From positions 12,345,048-12,409,047 of the forward strand of contig NC_084772.1 in NCBI RefSeq assembly GCF_028858725.1: a DNA stretch of 64,000 nt. Direction: 5' to 3'. Shown piece after piece: positions 34,896 through 48,763 of this stretch (the stretch's first letter is position 1; each line of letters starts with the position of its first letter). This stretch comes from Colius striatus (taxonomy: Eukaryota > Chordata > Aves > Coliiformes > Coliidae). The notes under the pieces are model-generated. The model was not told where the DNA came from. It searched no databases and saw nothing but the letters and a program-made list of their open reading frames with translations. The position numbers and the translations under genes are program-made.

Positions 34896-37772
34896 CAGGG
34901 CAGCCCGTGCTCTCAAAAGCAGACACCCCAGCAAAACTTCTTGCATCCCTCCAGAGGGACCTGTGTTTGGCCCAGAACAGCTCTTATCTGGTAAAAGCCC
35001 AAATGCTGAGGTCCCCATGCAGCAGGCACAGCCACGCAGGCTGTATGCCTGTGGGACAGGAGGCAGGCTGGGCTGCCCACAGGCCGGCTCTGAGTGTGTG
35101 CTGCTGCCTGCAGCACAGGCCCGCACGCCTGCAGCAACGCACAGCGCGCGAGGGAAAAACTCCTCTCGTCTCTCATTCTTTCCTGTTCTTGCTCCTTTCA
35201 CAATCTCTTTATGGCTAATACTAGGCAGCATGAATGACAATAAATAGCCACAGTCTTTCCCTTTTTGACATGGCCAAAGAGCTTTTCTTCTCAATGCAGA
35301 GAGTTGCCACAATCAAGAGAATTATCCAGAGCTTCCAAAAGACATGAATTCAAGGTGAATTCATTAAAATCCACAAATCCACTGTGCAGACAGTCGTACT
35401 CAGAATTACAGTGGTGTTACTTTGGTTAATCTAAGTTCATTTTTGAAGTGAATGAAACTAAACTAAATGAAGAACATTTTAATTAGAGCTGAGCTCTGCA
35501 GAGGGAAATGGACTACTTATTTCCTTTTGTAGAATGCATTTTTCTTTCAAAATTAAAGGAAGATTGGACTGGCTGTAGTAAGCTCTAGAGACAGAACCGA
35601 CACCATTACTAGTCCCTGTACTATTAATATTTGCCAGCAAAAACTGGGCTTGACAAGATCATTTTTAATCATGTAGAGATAAAGTTTTCTGACATGCTTT
35701 TGAGAGAAATACTCACTCATTTTGGGTAAACAAGAATGAACCAGCATGCAGATAACTAAGCAATGCACAAATTGCATCTCCAATTTAGGCAGAATCAAGT
35801 TATAATTGTAAAAATGGAAAAAATAATTTTGGTTGTGTTATAATTCAGCTTCTGTGTAGAATTCAGAAATATTCATATGTACTTCAGTCTCACATTTTAT
35901 TTCTTTTCTTCTCCTGGACAAAATCAAGTGACAACATCTGGCTCAGAGTATTTGTGTATTTTTTTTTCCCCCTCTAAGTAAAATGTATTGTTCACAGGGG
36001 GACTGGAGATTTAGATTTTTGCTCAATCGTTTTTGGGCAGCTCCCCCTTTGAGCAAAGCTTGTTGGCTAGCTCTCCTTACAAGTCATCATTACAGGAAGC
36101 TAAGCAAAAAACAGGGGAGAAAGTTAGACTTTGCTTGAAATCTTCGGAACAAAAGTGTCTGATCCAGATATTTACAACCAAAGTAGAGATCCTGTGCTGT
36201 CATTCCTATTCCACACAAACACAGGCAGCAGGTGAGCCATGTACAAGCCTCAAGCTGCAGAGCTGGAGCAGGCATTCACAACAAGTCATGGAAAAACACA
36301 GACATTGCTGAGCATTTCCAGAGAAAGCTCACCAGGAATCAATTCAACTGCCGAAAAACTCCCACAGAGTGTTTACAAGGAAAGTGAAGACAGTTAAACC
36401 TGGGTTTGTTGTGGTGTCAAGCTATGAAGTGTGTTACAGCATTCCTATAAAATACGCTTCAGTGCATGATACCATATAGAATGTGCTCACAGTTAGAAAA
36501 GGCAGAGCTAGCTGCCTTTCATTCACCACTATCTCAGTTGGCTGGTTGGCAAGTCTTGATAAAGAAAAACACAGAAACAGATAATGTCCCAAACCTCAGC
36601 AGTGAATGAAATACCTGTAAAGTCCCACGACTCTCGATAAAGCTGCACAGACATGACATGGGGAGCCTCCACAGGCAGCTGCCCAGCAGCACGGCTGCCT
36701 CACACAACTAGTGATGGCACACACAACGTTCCTGTTGGGGCTGGTGGTTCAAAGCCAGCTCAGACCAAAAGCATTACAGTAATTACCCTCTCATGGCTGG
36801 CATACAGTGATAAATTAGTCGATGGCAGCAGCAGACAATTCCTAATGAGTGACTTTTCATACCAGAAAATTGCTGCCATTGCCAATGATTGTTAGCTTTG
36901 CTGAGACTTAGCAGAAAAGCCATGAGGAGGATGGGGCACTGTGGCTGTCTGCTTTATCTTCTCTATGCATGAATTCGGAAGCTTGGAGAACAATGCAGCA
37001 CCCTTCAAATGCTTGCCCTGCCCAAATGAAAACCCACTGGAAGCCACTGCAACTGCTGAACACTCAGTGAGGGCGGTGGCTTTGAATGGGAAATGTGCCC
37101 CGGAGAACGTAGAGAAACAAGGTGCCTCTGCTTGCACAGCAGCTGCTCACATGGGAAGCATCACCCCGGCTGTGACCACCTCCTGAGGCAGCCAAACTGC
37201 CCCATGCACACCACTGTCCGAGTGGGCAGCACGATGCGCTGAGCACGGGGGCTCAGGGAGATCATCAGTCATTCACTTGGAAAACAGGGAAGGTTTGTGT
37301 TGCTCTGGCAATATTCCAGTAACAGCCAATTATTGGTGTTTTTCTCTACTGCCTTTCTGATTTAAACAGCATCAGGCTCTTCTGCCCTGGGAGGGAGCAC
37401 CGAACTGTGCTGCTGTCAAAGAAGCTAACTCTGGAATATGGATCTCGGTCTCGTATTTCATAACATCCGTGTTTCACACATAAGACAAAACACCTACTTG
37501 GCAAGTCACTGTACAGTGCTGACAGAAGGTATTTCAAGCAATGGAAAAACATGGGTCTATGGTTAATCAGATATCACAAGCATAAAATAGCATTTTAAAA
37601 TAGCAAAACTCCCTCAGTTTGTCTGCAGGGTCAAATGGTCCAAGTGCTGCCTCAGAACAGTCCTATGTGCAATACATTACGATTTCCAAAGTATTTCTTC
37701 TCAAGTACAAAGTAAAGGCAAACAAATGGAAAATCAATATCCAAAAAAACCATCCAGTTAAGAATTACTCAC

Positions 37773-37964
37773 CCCACCAAATCCTCTGAAGCGCTGCAGG
37801 ACATCATTGTTGATGAAACAGGACTGTGCAGGGTCACGGAGGGCTTGGTCCAAGAGGTGGTCGATGAAGTAGATGCCTGGTTCGACGGTCAGCACCATGC
37901 CCTGCTCCAGGCTGCGGGCAGTGCGCAGGCTCCTCAGCCCCGGCACGTCAATGCGCTCCACTCC
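37773..37964 (-). CDS. PEPD: Prolidase, penultimate exon
   Basis: Exactly 64 codons, phase 0 at both ends, reading [20 protein letters not shown] through [13 protein letters not shown] to LQRFRGFGG. The glutamate in TVEPG is a manganese ligand (E412 in human). The acceptor is CCGCAG before GGAGTG, and the donor is GGG then GTGAGT. The segment is colinear with human prolidase without gaps. It joins the 48579-48763 exon at YPE/GVERI and the last exon at FGG/VRIE. Confidence 0.97.
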
Positions 37965-40900
37965 CTGCGGAACGAGCACTGGTTCTAACAGACAGAAGAG
38001 CAATCTGGGGTGACCCTCCTATGCTGTCTGCTCCAAAAACAGACCCAAAATACCAAAAATAATCAGGAAGCAGAGGACTGAAACTGTGCTCTACAGTTAC
38101 CTGTCCCTCATCAGTCCCTCCCGTACAGCCACAACCAGCTTTCAACTCAACACCCAAACTGTTTTTTGCACCACAGAAATCTTAGCTTTGGGTATGCTTG
38201 GTACTGTCACTCTCTACCTTGGGAGAAATACTGCATTATGGAGAAAAAAGAATTGTATTATTTCTTTCTAAACTCTCCCATGCAAAGTACGATATTTAAG
38301 CAACATGCAAATCTTGAAATGGCCCTTCCACATCATGGCTGAACTATGCAGGAGAGACCAATTTCTCCAAGGATATGCAAATGCTTATTCTCACTGAGTG
38401 TTCTGAAAACTACACATTCATAATCTTGATTCAGGAGCAATAAGTCTACACATGACCTCATAAAAGCAGCCCATTTAAAACTAAACTTTTGTCAGATTCA
38501 GACTTTCAGGCAACATGGTGCTGACTGATATTATTAAAAACTAAGTCAAAACAAGTCCTGACTAGCAAAACATTCTCTTCTTCCCAAAAGCTGGTAAAGT
38601 AAAATGATATATGAGGACGTGCTTAGTCAAGGAATTAGAAACACTGCAAAGACTAGTTCAGGATATTAATTTTCTTCCCCCAAATGTGCCAGGTATTGCA
38701 ACATCAGAATAAATATATCTCAATCCCATTAGCTTTTTGAGACTTCTTTGCAACTGTAGCAAAATGTCATCAACAAAATATCATGATGACCAGTAAAACA
38801 TCTCACAGGCCCACCAGCTTGGAAACACACACACTTTGATCACGAACACTTTCCCACTCAGCCTGTACGTCAGAAAGGTAACAGGCCTGCAGGACCATGG
38901 TGTTATGTACCTGGTCTCCAGGTAGCATTCCCAAACCTTGCTTCTGGTGAAAGCCACAGTGGTTTTCCTTTCCAGCAGAAGAGGCAACTCCTTTCAGGAT
39001 CATTAGCAGTGTAACTGGTATCAGAAGGATGGAACCTGCTTTCTCCTGGACAAAGTGCTCGTCCAGGGCATCGTGGCCTGGCTCCTGCACTCCCACCAGG
39101 CAGTGCAGGGGGCAAGGCAGGAACACACCCTGCACATCACCCGTGTTCTTGTTTTACTGAAGCATTCTGAATCACCGAATCTTCAAAGTGTATAGAGTCC
39201 CACAGCATCCTGAGCTCCACTTTCAGCTAAGAGAAAGCCTATTTCACAGAAACCCTGCTTACAACAGCTACTCGGTGGTGTTTGTTCCATTCTCACCAGC
39301 CACCCAAGCAACACTGGTGTTGCTTCTTTCCTTTCTGTTCCAATGCATGGCAACTTACAGCAGCCAAGATTTTCAGAGGTCACCACCCTGGACACCCATG
39401 GGTAGGTTTGCCCATTTTCTGGAGCAGTTGCTTGCCCTCCCAAGCCAACAAGGGCATCCTGTCCATTTTCACATTTCACATATGCTCATTCCATACATTT
39501 TATTTCATGTGTTTGATCTCAATTTTGCAGAGCATAATATTACACTGAAATAAAAAAAACTCCCATGATTTTGTTTTACTGAGGCCTGGAAACAAGAATA
39601 CTCTGATATTTAGCAAGGCACTTTACATTTATATTCTTATCAAAACTCAAAGAGGATCAATGTATTTCCAAACTTGAAACAATAACTGCACTGAAATGGA
39701 GCCATTTTTCTCTCTGCTGCTGCCCCATGGGGTTTGGCATCTCACACATTCATTGTAATGTGTAAAGAAAATGAGGGCATCCGATCTTGTGGAATAATCT
39801 CGCCATGAGCTGTAAACAATTAGATTAGTGTCTGGACCTTTTGGTGTCTTGCCAACTATCTATCGGCTGCTTTACAACAAACAACCCATATTTGGCTTTT
39901 AAGTATACTTCACTTCAATTCTACTTGTAAATGCCTTCTTCTGAAGCAGTCAATCCAAGACAGATGCTAGAGAGATGAATGTGCAGCGAGGAAAACAATG
40001 GCAAACATCCTCTGGAGGCAGACCCAGCACGGCATCTGCATTTTTTTGCCTCTTCTTAAAACAAATGAGGTTTGCAGCCAGGTGTGACGATGAAGTGATG
40101 CCCACTTCAGATACCTCTGCTTGGACTCTGATTCTCCTTTTAGTACATCCTTCAAGAAGTTAGTAACACAATTACATCTGAGGAGCAAGACCTGTGGATT
40201 CACATTTGGAAAGTTCCTTCACAGCCTCCCCAGGCTGTCAGCAATGCGTGGTGGGCCCTTGAGGTCTTTTTAATATTCTCCCCATCCTACCTCAACTCTA
40301 GGTTATTGTGGCTATCGATTTCATCTCCAGATCTTTGGATTTTGCAGCCACCGAAGTCACTGTGTAAACGGCAGCAGCTACGTCTCTTCTATGAGAGCAT
40401 CTCTAAGGGGCTTTTTAGAGAAAGGGTAACACTGCTCAGCTTTTCAAAGACAGCAAGCAGGACACCAGTGGGTCAATGAAGAGAGAGATAGGTTCTGGCT
40501 ATCCTATGTACGTGGCCATGCCTGAGCAGAGATCAGCCCCAGTCCCAGTTGGTCCAAGGCTGAAGGACGACATGAACTGGGACAGGGAACGAGCTGAATG
40601 GGGAAGGTGATCAAATCAGGGAGATGACAAAATCCCATCTTTTGAGAAATGCACTGATTAAAATGCACATTAAATGATGGCTTTAGCATCCCAAATGACA
40701 CTCATGACTGTCTTGGTATTCACCACAGCCATCAAGGAGCTGACAGTTCTCAGCTCTCAGTCTGCTTCAGTTGTTTATGAAAACTAGAACAAACTGAGGA
40801 TTTTTTTAGCGATTGAAACACCACCACCCTCCAAACAAAAAGTGACAGGTCTGAAACAAGGACATTGCCATTTTCCACCAAGTCAAACCCTGTTGGCAGC

Positions 40901-43900
40901 AAAGTCTTGCACTGTCATTCATTGGTATGAAACTCCTGCCTTTAATGGATTTTCTTCTTTGTAAGGAGGAAACTTCCCAGTATTTTGCAGCTAAAGAATT
41001 AATGCCTTGTTTTCAACAATAACCATGATGTTGTTTTGTACTTAGATTAAATGAAGAGTAAAAAATGTGAATGCTGGCACAGCAGCTGTGTGGATATCTC
41101 CTTTTATTTACTGTTATATCCTGGAGGCCTGGCCATGGAACAGGACCCTGTCGCACTCAGTGCTGTAACACTGTAAAGCATAAGCTGGTCATTTGCTCAA
41201 AGAAGTGTAGAGAATAATCTATGAAATATTAATACCTAGGCACCTAAAAAGAGACTCTCAGTGATATTCTGCGAAAATTACTTTTTGAAGAATTGTTTAT
41301 TTTCCTGTATATTGCAACAACAGACTATATCTGAAATTGTTTACTAAGACTGATTTTATTTGGAGGTTCTGCTCACATTTTAAAATTGAGACACTCCTCT
41401 CACAGTAAGCACAGATGTACGACACTGTCATTTGTGACTGTACTCCTGCCAAGAACATCAGATTCCAATTAATGGTTCATGTAAGGTAACAAAAAACAGC
41501 ATGTCTAGGCAATAAGGACTGTCAAGGGAACAAAAGAATTATTATGTAAACTAGATTTCATTACTATGTAAGCAAAATAAAAGTTCAAATTAAGGGTGCA
41601 GTAATACAAAATAGATATCTATTTTTGGAATAAGTGAGGAATCAGGAAGTATGCAAATATATCTATCTCCCAAAAAAATGCCTGTGGAAGATTAGAAATT
41701 GCAATATCTGCAGTATACCTCACTATAAGGATGAATTGCTGTCTGCTGCTAAGCAACTCAACAGTTGATGGGTGTATACATTGCTTTTTCCATGGAAGAA
41801 CTGCAACGTGTGTCATGCTGGATCTCATCCCACAGACATCGGCTACCAGGCACAGCAATTAGAAGCAGAAATAGTTCCAGGCCCACCTGTGAGGGCCTGA
41901 TTTTGTGTCTGTCTTTGGATCAGGAGAGAAGAAAACCACAGGTGATGTCTCTGTGCTGGCTGGTTGTTGCCCACGGGCCATTAGACAAGCTAGAGATGCA
42001 GGGACACCCTCCCCCCTGAAACCAGGGGCTGAAATGCTTAGTTGGCATCACCCAGAAGTTTACTAAAGCCAGCAATGGCATCAAAACATGGCCACAGCAG
42101 AGATCACCAAAGATATTCATAACTGCAAATACTGAACCACAGTAAAAGACTCGTGTACCAACACAAACTAGTTTGTGGTACTTTTTCCCAGCTAAATTGT
42201 CACAGAACATTTTTAAGCCTGTCAAACAGCCTGTCCCAGTTGGACCACATCCAGTACGGCAAAGTCCTAATCATTTTACCAAGCTAAGTGCAATCAAGCA
42301 TTTAAATTAGTCAGAATACTAACATTACATTTAGATTACATGAAATCAACACTGAAGTGAAATCTCAGCCCTTTCACTCTTCCGTATTCTCCCACTGCAT
42401 ATATCCAACTTGTAATTATCTCATTTATTGTAAAACGAACAGAGTGCTGTGCAACTAATGAAAGTCTTGAATTCCATTTCACTTGTCTCCTGATCCCTTC
42501 TCTTTAAGCCCTTGTTTCTCTTGCTGAGTGCTACTAATGAAGACTAGTTTATATAATCTATCCCACTTTTCCCCAGAAGCCTGAGCTGCCTATAGTCACC
42601 TGAAGGAACTGCTCCTCAGTCTTCGACTTTGAAATCAGCAGCAGGTTACAGGAGAAGATGCCCCAAGCATCACATACCACTGGTGCCATTTGCAAGTCAA
42701 AGCTTCCTTTTCTACAGGAGAATCCAATTACTAGCTGGAGCTTTTGGGACACAGCTCAAAGTTAATATTGGGGGACTGGAAGGCACATGATGTTTAACTG
42801 GCTATTTTTATTTGAAACATTTTTGTCTTTTCCTAGGTTTTAACTGTTGTATCAGGTTTAAGGTACCTAATAACTTCTCTGTTACTGCAGGGAATGAAGA
42901 AGAATCACCTGCCACGTATTTGAGGCACTGCTGCCTGCTGAGTCAGATAGGGCTGAATTTTAATCCATCACTACAGTGTGGTTCTGAACATAATTTCCCA
43001 TGTCATTGTTGCTCCTTTACCCTCAGATGTCACCAAGCTCCACTGCTATCGTAATGGAAATAATAAAACACACAGATTATATATTTCTTTTTTTTCTTAA
43101 AACCTAACCCCGAGTAGGAAAAGAAATAGCACATAGTAAAAATCAGCAAGTTGACAACTGTAACATAAACCTGGAAGATGAGGAGAATGTTTAGATAGAG
43201 AATTTTAAAGACATGAGATAAAGAATTGCAAAAGCTACCAGCAACACTGTTTTAAATTGAGATCAATGACAAGAAGCATTTAAAATCTAAAGGACAGGTC
43301 TTGTGACACACAGAAAGCATGAACAGGCAATGGCATTCAATGAAACAGCTTTTTCTTTTGTGATCTTTTGATACTAATATTAGTGGAAATTGCACAGCAA
43401 AACTCCTAAAGCATACCTATGATACTTTTAATACCTTACTTATAATTCAAAGCAAAACTGGACTATTTTGATTTTTCTCTCCTCCTGCACCTAGAATGAA
43501 TTGTTCAGAAACACAAGCTCTGTTAGTCTCTGCCAGAAACTTCAATAAATATTCAGATAAAATTCTCCTAGCACACAAAGTCTTTTGCAACAAGCTTCAA
43601 CAGGGAAAACTAGTATCTCCTTTAAAAAATTAACCGTAACTAATGAAACCTAAACCAAGAAACAAAAAAAACCCCTAGTACATGATACTTTCTTTCTCAG
43701 AGGGGGAAGGAAACCCTGGGATATGGCAGGGCATTGTCTGCAGCACGGCACTGCACTGACACAACACTTCCCTTCTCTTCCACCTCTGCTCAAGTCCTAA
43801 GCTCCCATAAATACCTGGCCTCACAGACAAAAGCTGCTGGGAGCCAATCACTTTTTTGTTGAGCACACGTAAGATGCTGCAGCAGAGTAAGAAGAACTGG

Positions 43901-45190
43901 AGATCTCTGGGAGGGAGATTCCCACAGGAGAACCTTAAGCTACAGGTCGGTGTTTGACCCAAAAGAAAACAATAAACGCTGTGGATTTCAGTGTTGCTCT
44001 GCACAGGAATGCTGTAGAATTGAAAGGCTTCACCAATATGTTTCTTGCCTGCACTCTGCCTGCTCAATGGTCTGCACAACCACACAGCTCTGCTGTACAG
44101 GGATTCAAAGAACCAAAAAGGAAGTGATTCATGGGGACCCCATGAAGCACCTTCTCTTTTCTCAAGGTGTACAATCGCTTCCAAGAATGAAACCTAGGGC
44201 TAAAACTGGTGAAAGGCCCTTTTTGCTCATAGAAGCACCTATCACACAGGTCACTTCCCATTTGCAGGTCCTGGGTATGTACAGCTAGAGCAAGGCTTTG
44301 CAAGGTTATGACCAAGTTTAGCAATTTGCATCACTGGGGCTTTAAATAACAGCTTTAGGCTTCTGGGTAAATTCACCTCACCCTCTGTTTCTTAAAGGAA
44401 AAAACATTAATGCATCACTTACAATGCTAACCACAAAAAATTGAAATCTGCTTCAGCATAAAGTAGGATACATAAGGAAAATAATTTTTGCCAGAACAGG
44501 AAAGGGAACAAGATTATTCCTGTATTCTCTAGCAGGCTTGGTGACTTAAATCTCCAGACAGTCATCTGGGATCTGGAAGCAAGATTGCTGTTAAAGCCAG
44601 ATGCAGCTTGCACACAACTCCGAGCAGCAGAGATGTTCCTTGAGTATGGAAGGACAAGGATAACTCCAGGATCAAAACAAACTTCTAATCTTACTTTGCT
44701 GATGCAGGATAGCAATAAAAAGATCAACTTTGCATGAGAACTGAATGAAAACTTTGAGGTAAATCTTGTAATTTTAAAAGACAAAACAAAACGAAATTCT
44801 TAATTCATAAGATGTTAAATCACAGTAGTTATTAACCTAACTTAAATTAACTAGCTTATTATTATAGAAAGTCATCAAATGTACTTAGCTCTTTAGAGTC
44901 TTACAGTCAATTAATATAACATGAAATTGAATCAACTCAAGCATCTAGAGACACAGAACCTAGATTGAAATGAAAACTTCAGCTCCATCTACCTCAGGGT
45001 CTGAAAATTTGGGATCACCTACCACATTTTCTTCATTGCAACAGGCACAAACCCTCATTTATATCCCATATCGAATTTACCCAGAAACAAATGAAAGACT
45101 GTGGGAAAACCATCTCCATGATTAAATTTTGCAGCTGAAGCTAAGCCCAGTGGAGTTTTCACCCTTTGAAGCTAGCTGTGTCTGACTAAG

Positions 45191-45394
45191 GGCCAGATTT
45201 TCTGAAGTGATTAGTACCACTGGGGCTGAATTTTCAGAGCTGCTCAAGTTGTAGTTAGACCCTTAAAAGAAGCAAGACAGATTTTCAAAGAAGTATTCGA
45301 TGCTCAGCTTCCCTGCAAGGAATACCACGGTACACTGCAGGAGACCTTATTCCCCAGGGAGCTCTTGACTGCTGAGTACTTCCGAAAATCAGGA
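45191..45394. mobile_element. Relic of a short inverted-repeat (MITE-like) element
   Basis: The left end GGCCAGATTTTCTGAAG and the right end CTTCCGAAAATCAGGA are imperfect inverted repeats (about 12 of 15 positions pair), enclosing about 200 nt without an open frame. This GGCCAGATTTTC-type end is familiar from old amniote repeats. It is probably a non-autonomous DNA transposon copy. Confidence 0.5.
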
Positions 45395-46089
45395 CATTTA
45401 CTTATGTCCTTCAGTGGGAAACTGGTGGTTATGGCCTTTTAAAAACCTTACCCTAAACACAGTTGCTAAGTTGCATTTATTGCTGGCCAAATCCAATTAT
45501 CCTTTATCACAGTAAAAAAACCCCAAAAACCAAACCCAAACCCCAACTCAAAAAGGCAGGGAAATGTTCTGCTTTTCTAATAACCCAGAGTATCCTTTGC
45601 AGATAATGTTCAAGGTTTGTATAGGGTTTGTGGAAGAGGAAGAAAGTGCTTATTCAATGCAGCATGTGAAAGCAGCTTACTGGAAAAGATGAAAACTTAT
45701 TATTGCCAATACTGAAAAAAGAAATCTTTGGCTACTAATGAATAACTAATCTAAGCTAACAATGTCTGGAAATAGTTTTTTTGGAACACACGAAACTTTG
45801 TGACGGATAAAAATTAGGAAATTAAAGCTTATTGTATTATTCCAAATGTAACTGTTTACACTTGAGGAAAAATAATGGAATAATATCCACTTGGAAAGTT
45901 TTTATTTTTAAAAAATCCTTTGTAATACTCCCAGAAATTCCCTCAGCCAAAAGCAAATAACTTGCTTCTTAACCAGCTAGGAAAAAAGAGCATGATACTA
46001 CAGGCATGGGCTCAGCGTACAATAAATACACAAATGGCTTTATGAAATTCCTTGTGAAAATCTTGCTAGCTGGTAAACATGTAAAACAC

Positions 46090-46107
46090 GTACACACACA
46101 CACACAA
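46090..46107. repeat. CA/AC microsatellite
   Basis: A short AC dinucleotide run after CGT. No function is suggested. Confidence 0.85.
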
Positions 46108-48578
46108 ATCACTCCACAGTGTACTAGAGGTCTTCAAAATATGTTTTCTTAAGAAACAATGAGGTATATATAAACCCCCTCCCATTTAATAGAGACACAT
46201 ATCATACTCATATGAGAGGTGCCCAGTTGCTCACGTTTGATTTACCTGGGGATAATCCCATCCCCTGAAGCCTTCCAGTGCCTCCCTGGCCCCACAGGCT
46301 CACGGCTCCCTCCTGCTGCAGGCTGGGACTGTGCCTCCCCTTACAGCTTCAAGCCCAGAGAAGCCTAATGAAGGTTCACCCCATTAACAGGCTTTTGATG
46401 TGGGTTTTCCATTGTCAGGTGCTCCAGTGCTCAGGTACCTCACGTTAGTCAAATGGCCCAACATAAAGAGCCTCATGCTTTGGCTTAGAGAGAAGTGATG
46501 GATCCAACAGAGGTGGAATTAATACTGCAGAGTTTAAAGGGTCTGCTCTTCTGCTGAACCCTAAACTCAACTTTTTTCAAACTAAACTGATGCCACACAT
46601 CCACTTACATGCACAATTTATATGCAAATACAGGACTTTAGCTATTTGTGAGCTCACATACATGCTTCCCCCCCATTCAGGAAATTTGTCACTTAGCATT
46701 TGTTAGTTTGGATTTTGAAATTAAATTAGCCAGGCAAATAATGTAAGAAAGCAGTTGCACGTTTCCATAAACAAATAATGTAGATATCTGTGGGTATTAA
46801 ATTCCCTGTCTGCATAGAGCTCTGGTATTTTTACACAAATTAAGTGTGAAATCAGAGCCTAACTCATTTGACAATAAAATCCCTATGTCCATTTTGATTT
46901 ATAAGACACTTCTCTACCAAAATTGTGGATAGGTCTGTCTGTTTTCTGAAAAAAATAACCCTTAAATTATATAACAGACCAGAAAATTTTAACAGATATG
47001 AATCTGGAAATCTCTGTTGAAATTAAAGTTCTCGCTCTAACTTTCAAAGCATACCATTTTAAAATAAAAACTGAGCACGGTACTTTTTACTCTCACAATT
47101 CTTCTCACTTATTCCTAAAATTTAGTTATCCCTTTACCCTACCAAGTCTTGAACATGTGCTCTAGTTTACCTAAGTCCACCGATCTCAGAAAGGTTTTTC
47201 GCAGCGTAAGAGAAAACAATCTAAAAAAAGGCAGGGAACATCAGGGTGCTGGATTTTTAAGTCCATGAAGTCTCCAAGCAATCACATCCCTTGTGCTTTG
47301 CTGAACGCCTCTATTTGTACATAGTGAGAATGCACTTGGGACAGACAGAAGGACAAACATCCATCATTTCTGTATTAGCTAGTGAAGAAACCTTAAAATC
47401 AGAATAGGGTTGGCTTTTGATTTTTGTTTCATTTGTATTCTATATAAGTTTAGTAGCTGATGCCAATTCATTGTCATCACAGTGTTGTCTCTCAACAATA
47501 ATTATACTGTGAACATAACAAACACGCTCAAATACTATATACTGTTTCTTCCCTGCCTGCAAAAGCAAACCTAGCAATAGAAGGTGTTACAGTCTGTTCA
47601 CCCAACATGAACCTGCTTCAAAATATACTTAAACCTTACCTAAAAAGTTTCTTTTTCAGGTTCTTGTAAAAGAACATCTTACATAAGAGAGAAGGCAAAC
47701 AATCTATTTTCATACTGTATAACTGAATACCCTTGAACAATCAGCCTCAAATAACCAAAACATAACATAGAAAATGCTTCTAAAATATTTCCGAAGTTGT
47801 TGTAAACTGTCTTTCTTTATTAAAAACCTTAAGTTCAATTCCCCTTAGTGATTTTTTTTCTAATATCATTGCAAACCTCTTGTCATTCATTAGTTACAGA
47901 ATTTTACCCATTCTGCTTTCAGACTGCATGTTTCCATGTTAATCCAAGGAAAAAGACAATCACTTTCTGTTTTCTGCAGAAACTCAGAATACAAGGCATT
48001 ATGCTTTCACATTTGCAAAGACTAGAAGACTTGATATATTTTTTTCTTTCTGTTCTCACAACACATCTACAACACATCTACATTGGTGCCCACTGGAGAT
48101 CAAAGTTCAAGACAGGAACTTTGATCTAGCTTATTTCCATGTGACACAGCCATTGGGACTTACTAGCCCAGATGAGCAGTGAGCTCTCACTGTTGTCTCA
48201 TATTTGGAATGGAGCAGGTGATTTGGCCCACTACAGGTCTCAGGTAGACTGGGATGCTCTCTGCCACAACATAGGGTATGCTTGAGTGATATATGTTACA
48301 GCAGTGACTCATGTAGAAACCGAACAGACTGAGAATGCCCAAAGGGCAGCATCAGTTGACTTTTCCCCAAAAGCACTTTCTGTTTTATTGAACTTAGAGA
48401 TTCCCTTAAAGTAAACTGCATAAATAATCACATCCAGAAAAAGACAGGCTTAAATGCACGTCTGCTCCACCTCTGAGAAGATGCGACTCGTTTACCATGC
48501 ATAAACCCACAACCAGAAACGCTGTTGGAATTGAGAGGGGTTAATCTGAAAGGCCATTGGAAATGGACTAACACTAAC

Positions 48579-48763
48579 CTCTGGGTAACCTCCAACGTCA
48601 TGCACATCGATTCCAAGTAGATGTCCAAGTCCGTGTGGCATAAATATTGCACCCAGATGAACCTTCACCATGTCATCTACGTTGCCTTTCAGAATGCCAA
48701 TTTTAGTCAACTCCTCCAGATGGACTCTGTCAGCCAGACGGTGCATATCAGGCCAGGCGACCC
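48579..48763 (-). CDS. PEPD: Prolidase, antepenultimate exon
   Basis: A 185-nt exon encoding the end of a split Gly codon and then 61 residues, from [18 protein letters not shown] through [20 protein letters not shown] to YPE. The PHGLGH motif contains the histidine metal ligand and a neighbouring catalytic histidine (H370 region in human), and HDVGGYPE is a family signature. The acceptor is a pyrimidine tract ending CTAAG, and the donor is GAG then GTTAGT. The preceding exon must end in phase 1; it should carry the two aspartate ligands and was not found before the window ends. Confidence 0.97.

Larger units (their letters stand above)
29688..37772 (-). other. PEPD: PEPD last intron
   Basis: An 8.1 kb intron with canonical ends: donor GTGAGT at 37772-37767 and acceptor AG at 29689-29688. 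It holds a purine-rich plus-strand stretch (about 31530-31870), an amniote-wide repeat relic (about 33655-33790) and a MIR-like relic (about 34752-34895). No other exon is seen. Confidence 0.9.
37965..48578 (-). other. PEPD: PEPD intron between the exons at 48.6 and 37.9 kb
   Basis: A 10.6 kb intron with donor GTTAGT at 48578-48573 and acceptor AG at 37966-37965. It contains a small inverted-repeat element relic (45191-45394), a CA microsatellite near 46090 and no recognised exon. The 169-codon minus-strand frame at 43675-44184 has no known motif. Confidence 0.9.

Noticed and set aside
43675-44184. 169-codon minus-strand frame in a PEPD intron
   Set aside because: No domain, no splice context and mixed composition; long frames like this occur by chance in 64 kb.
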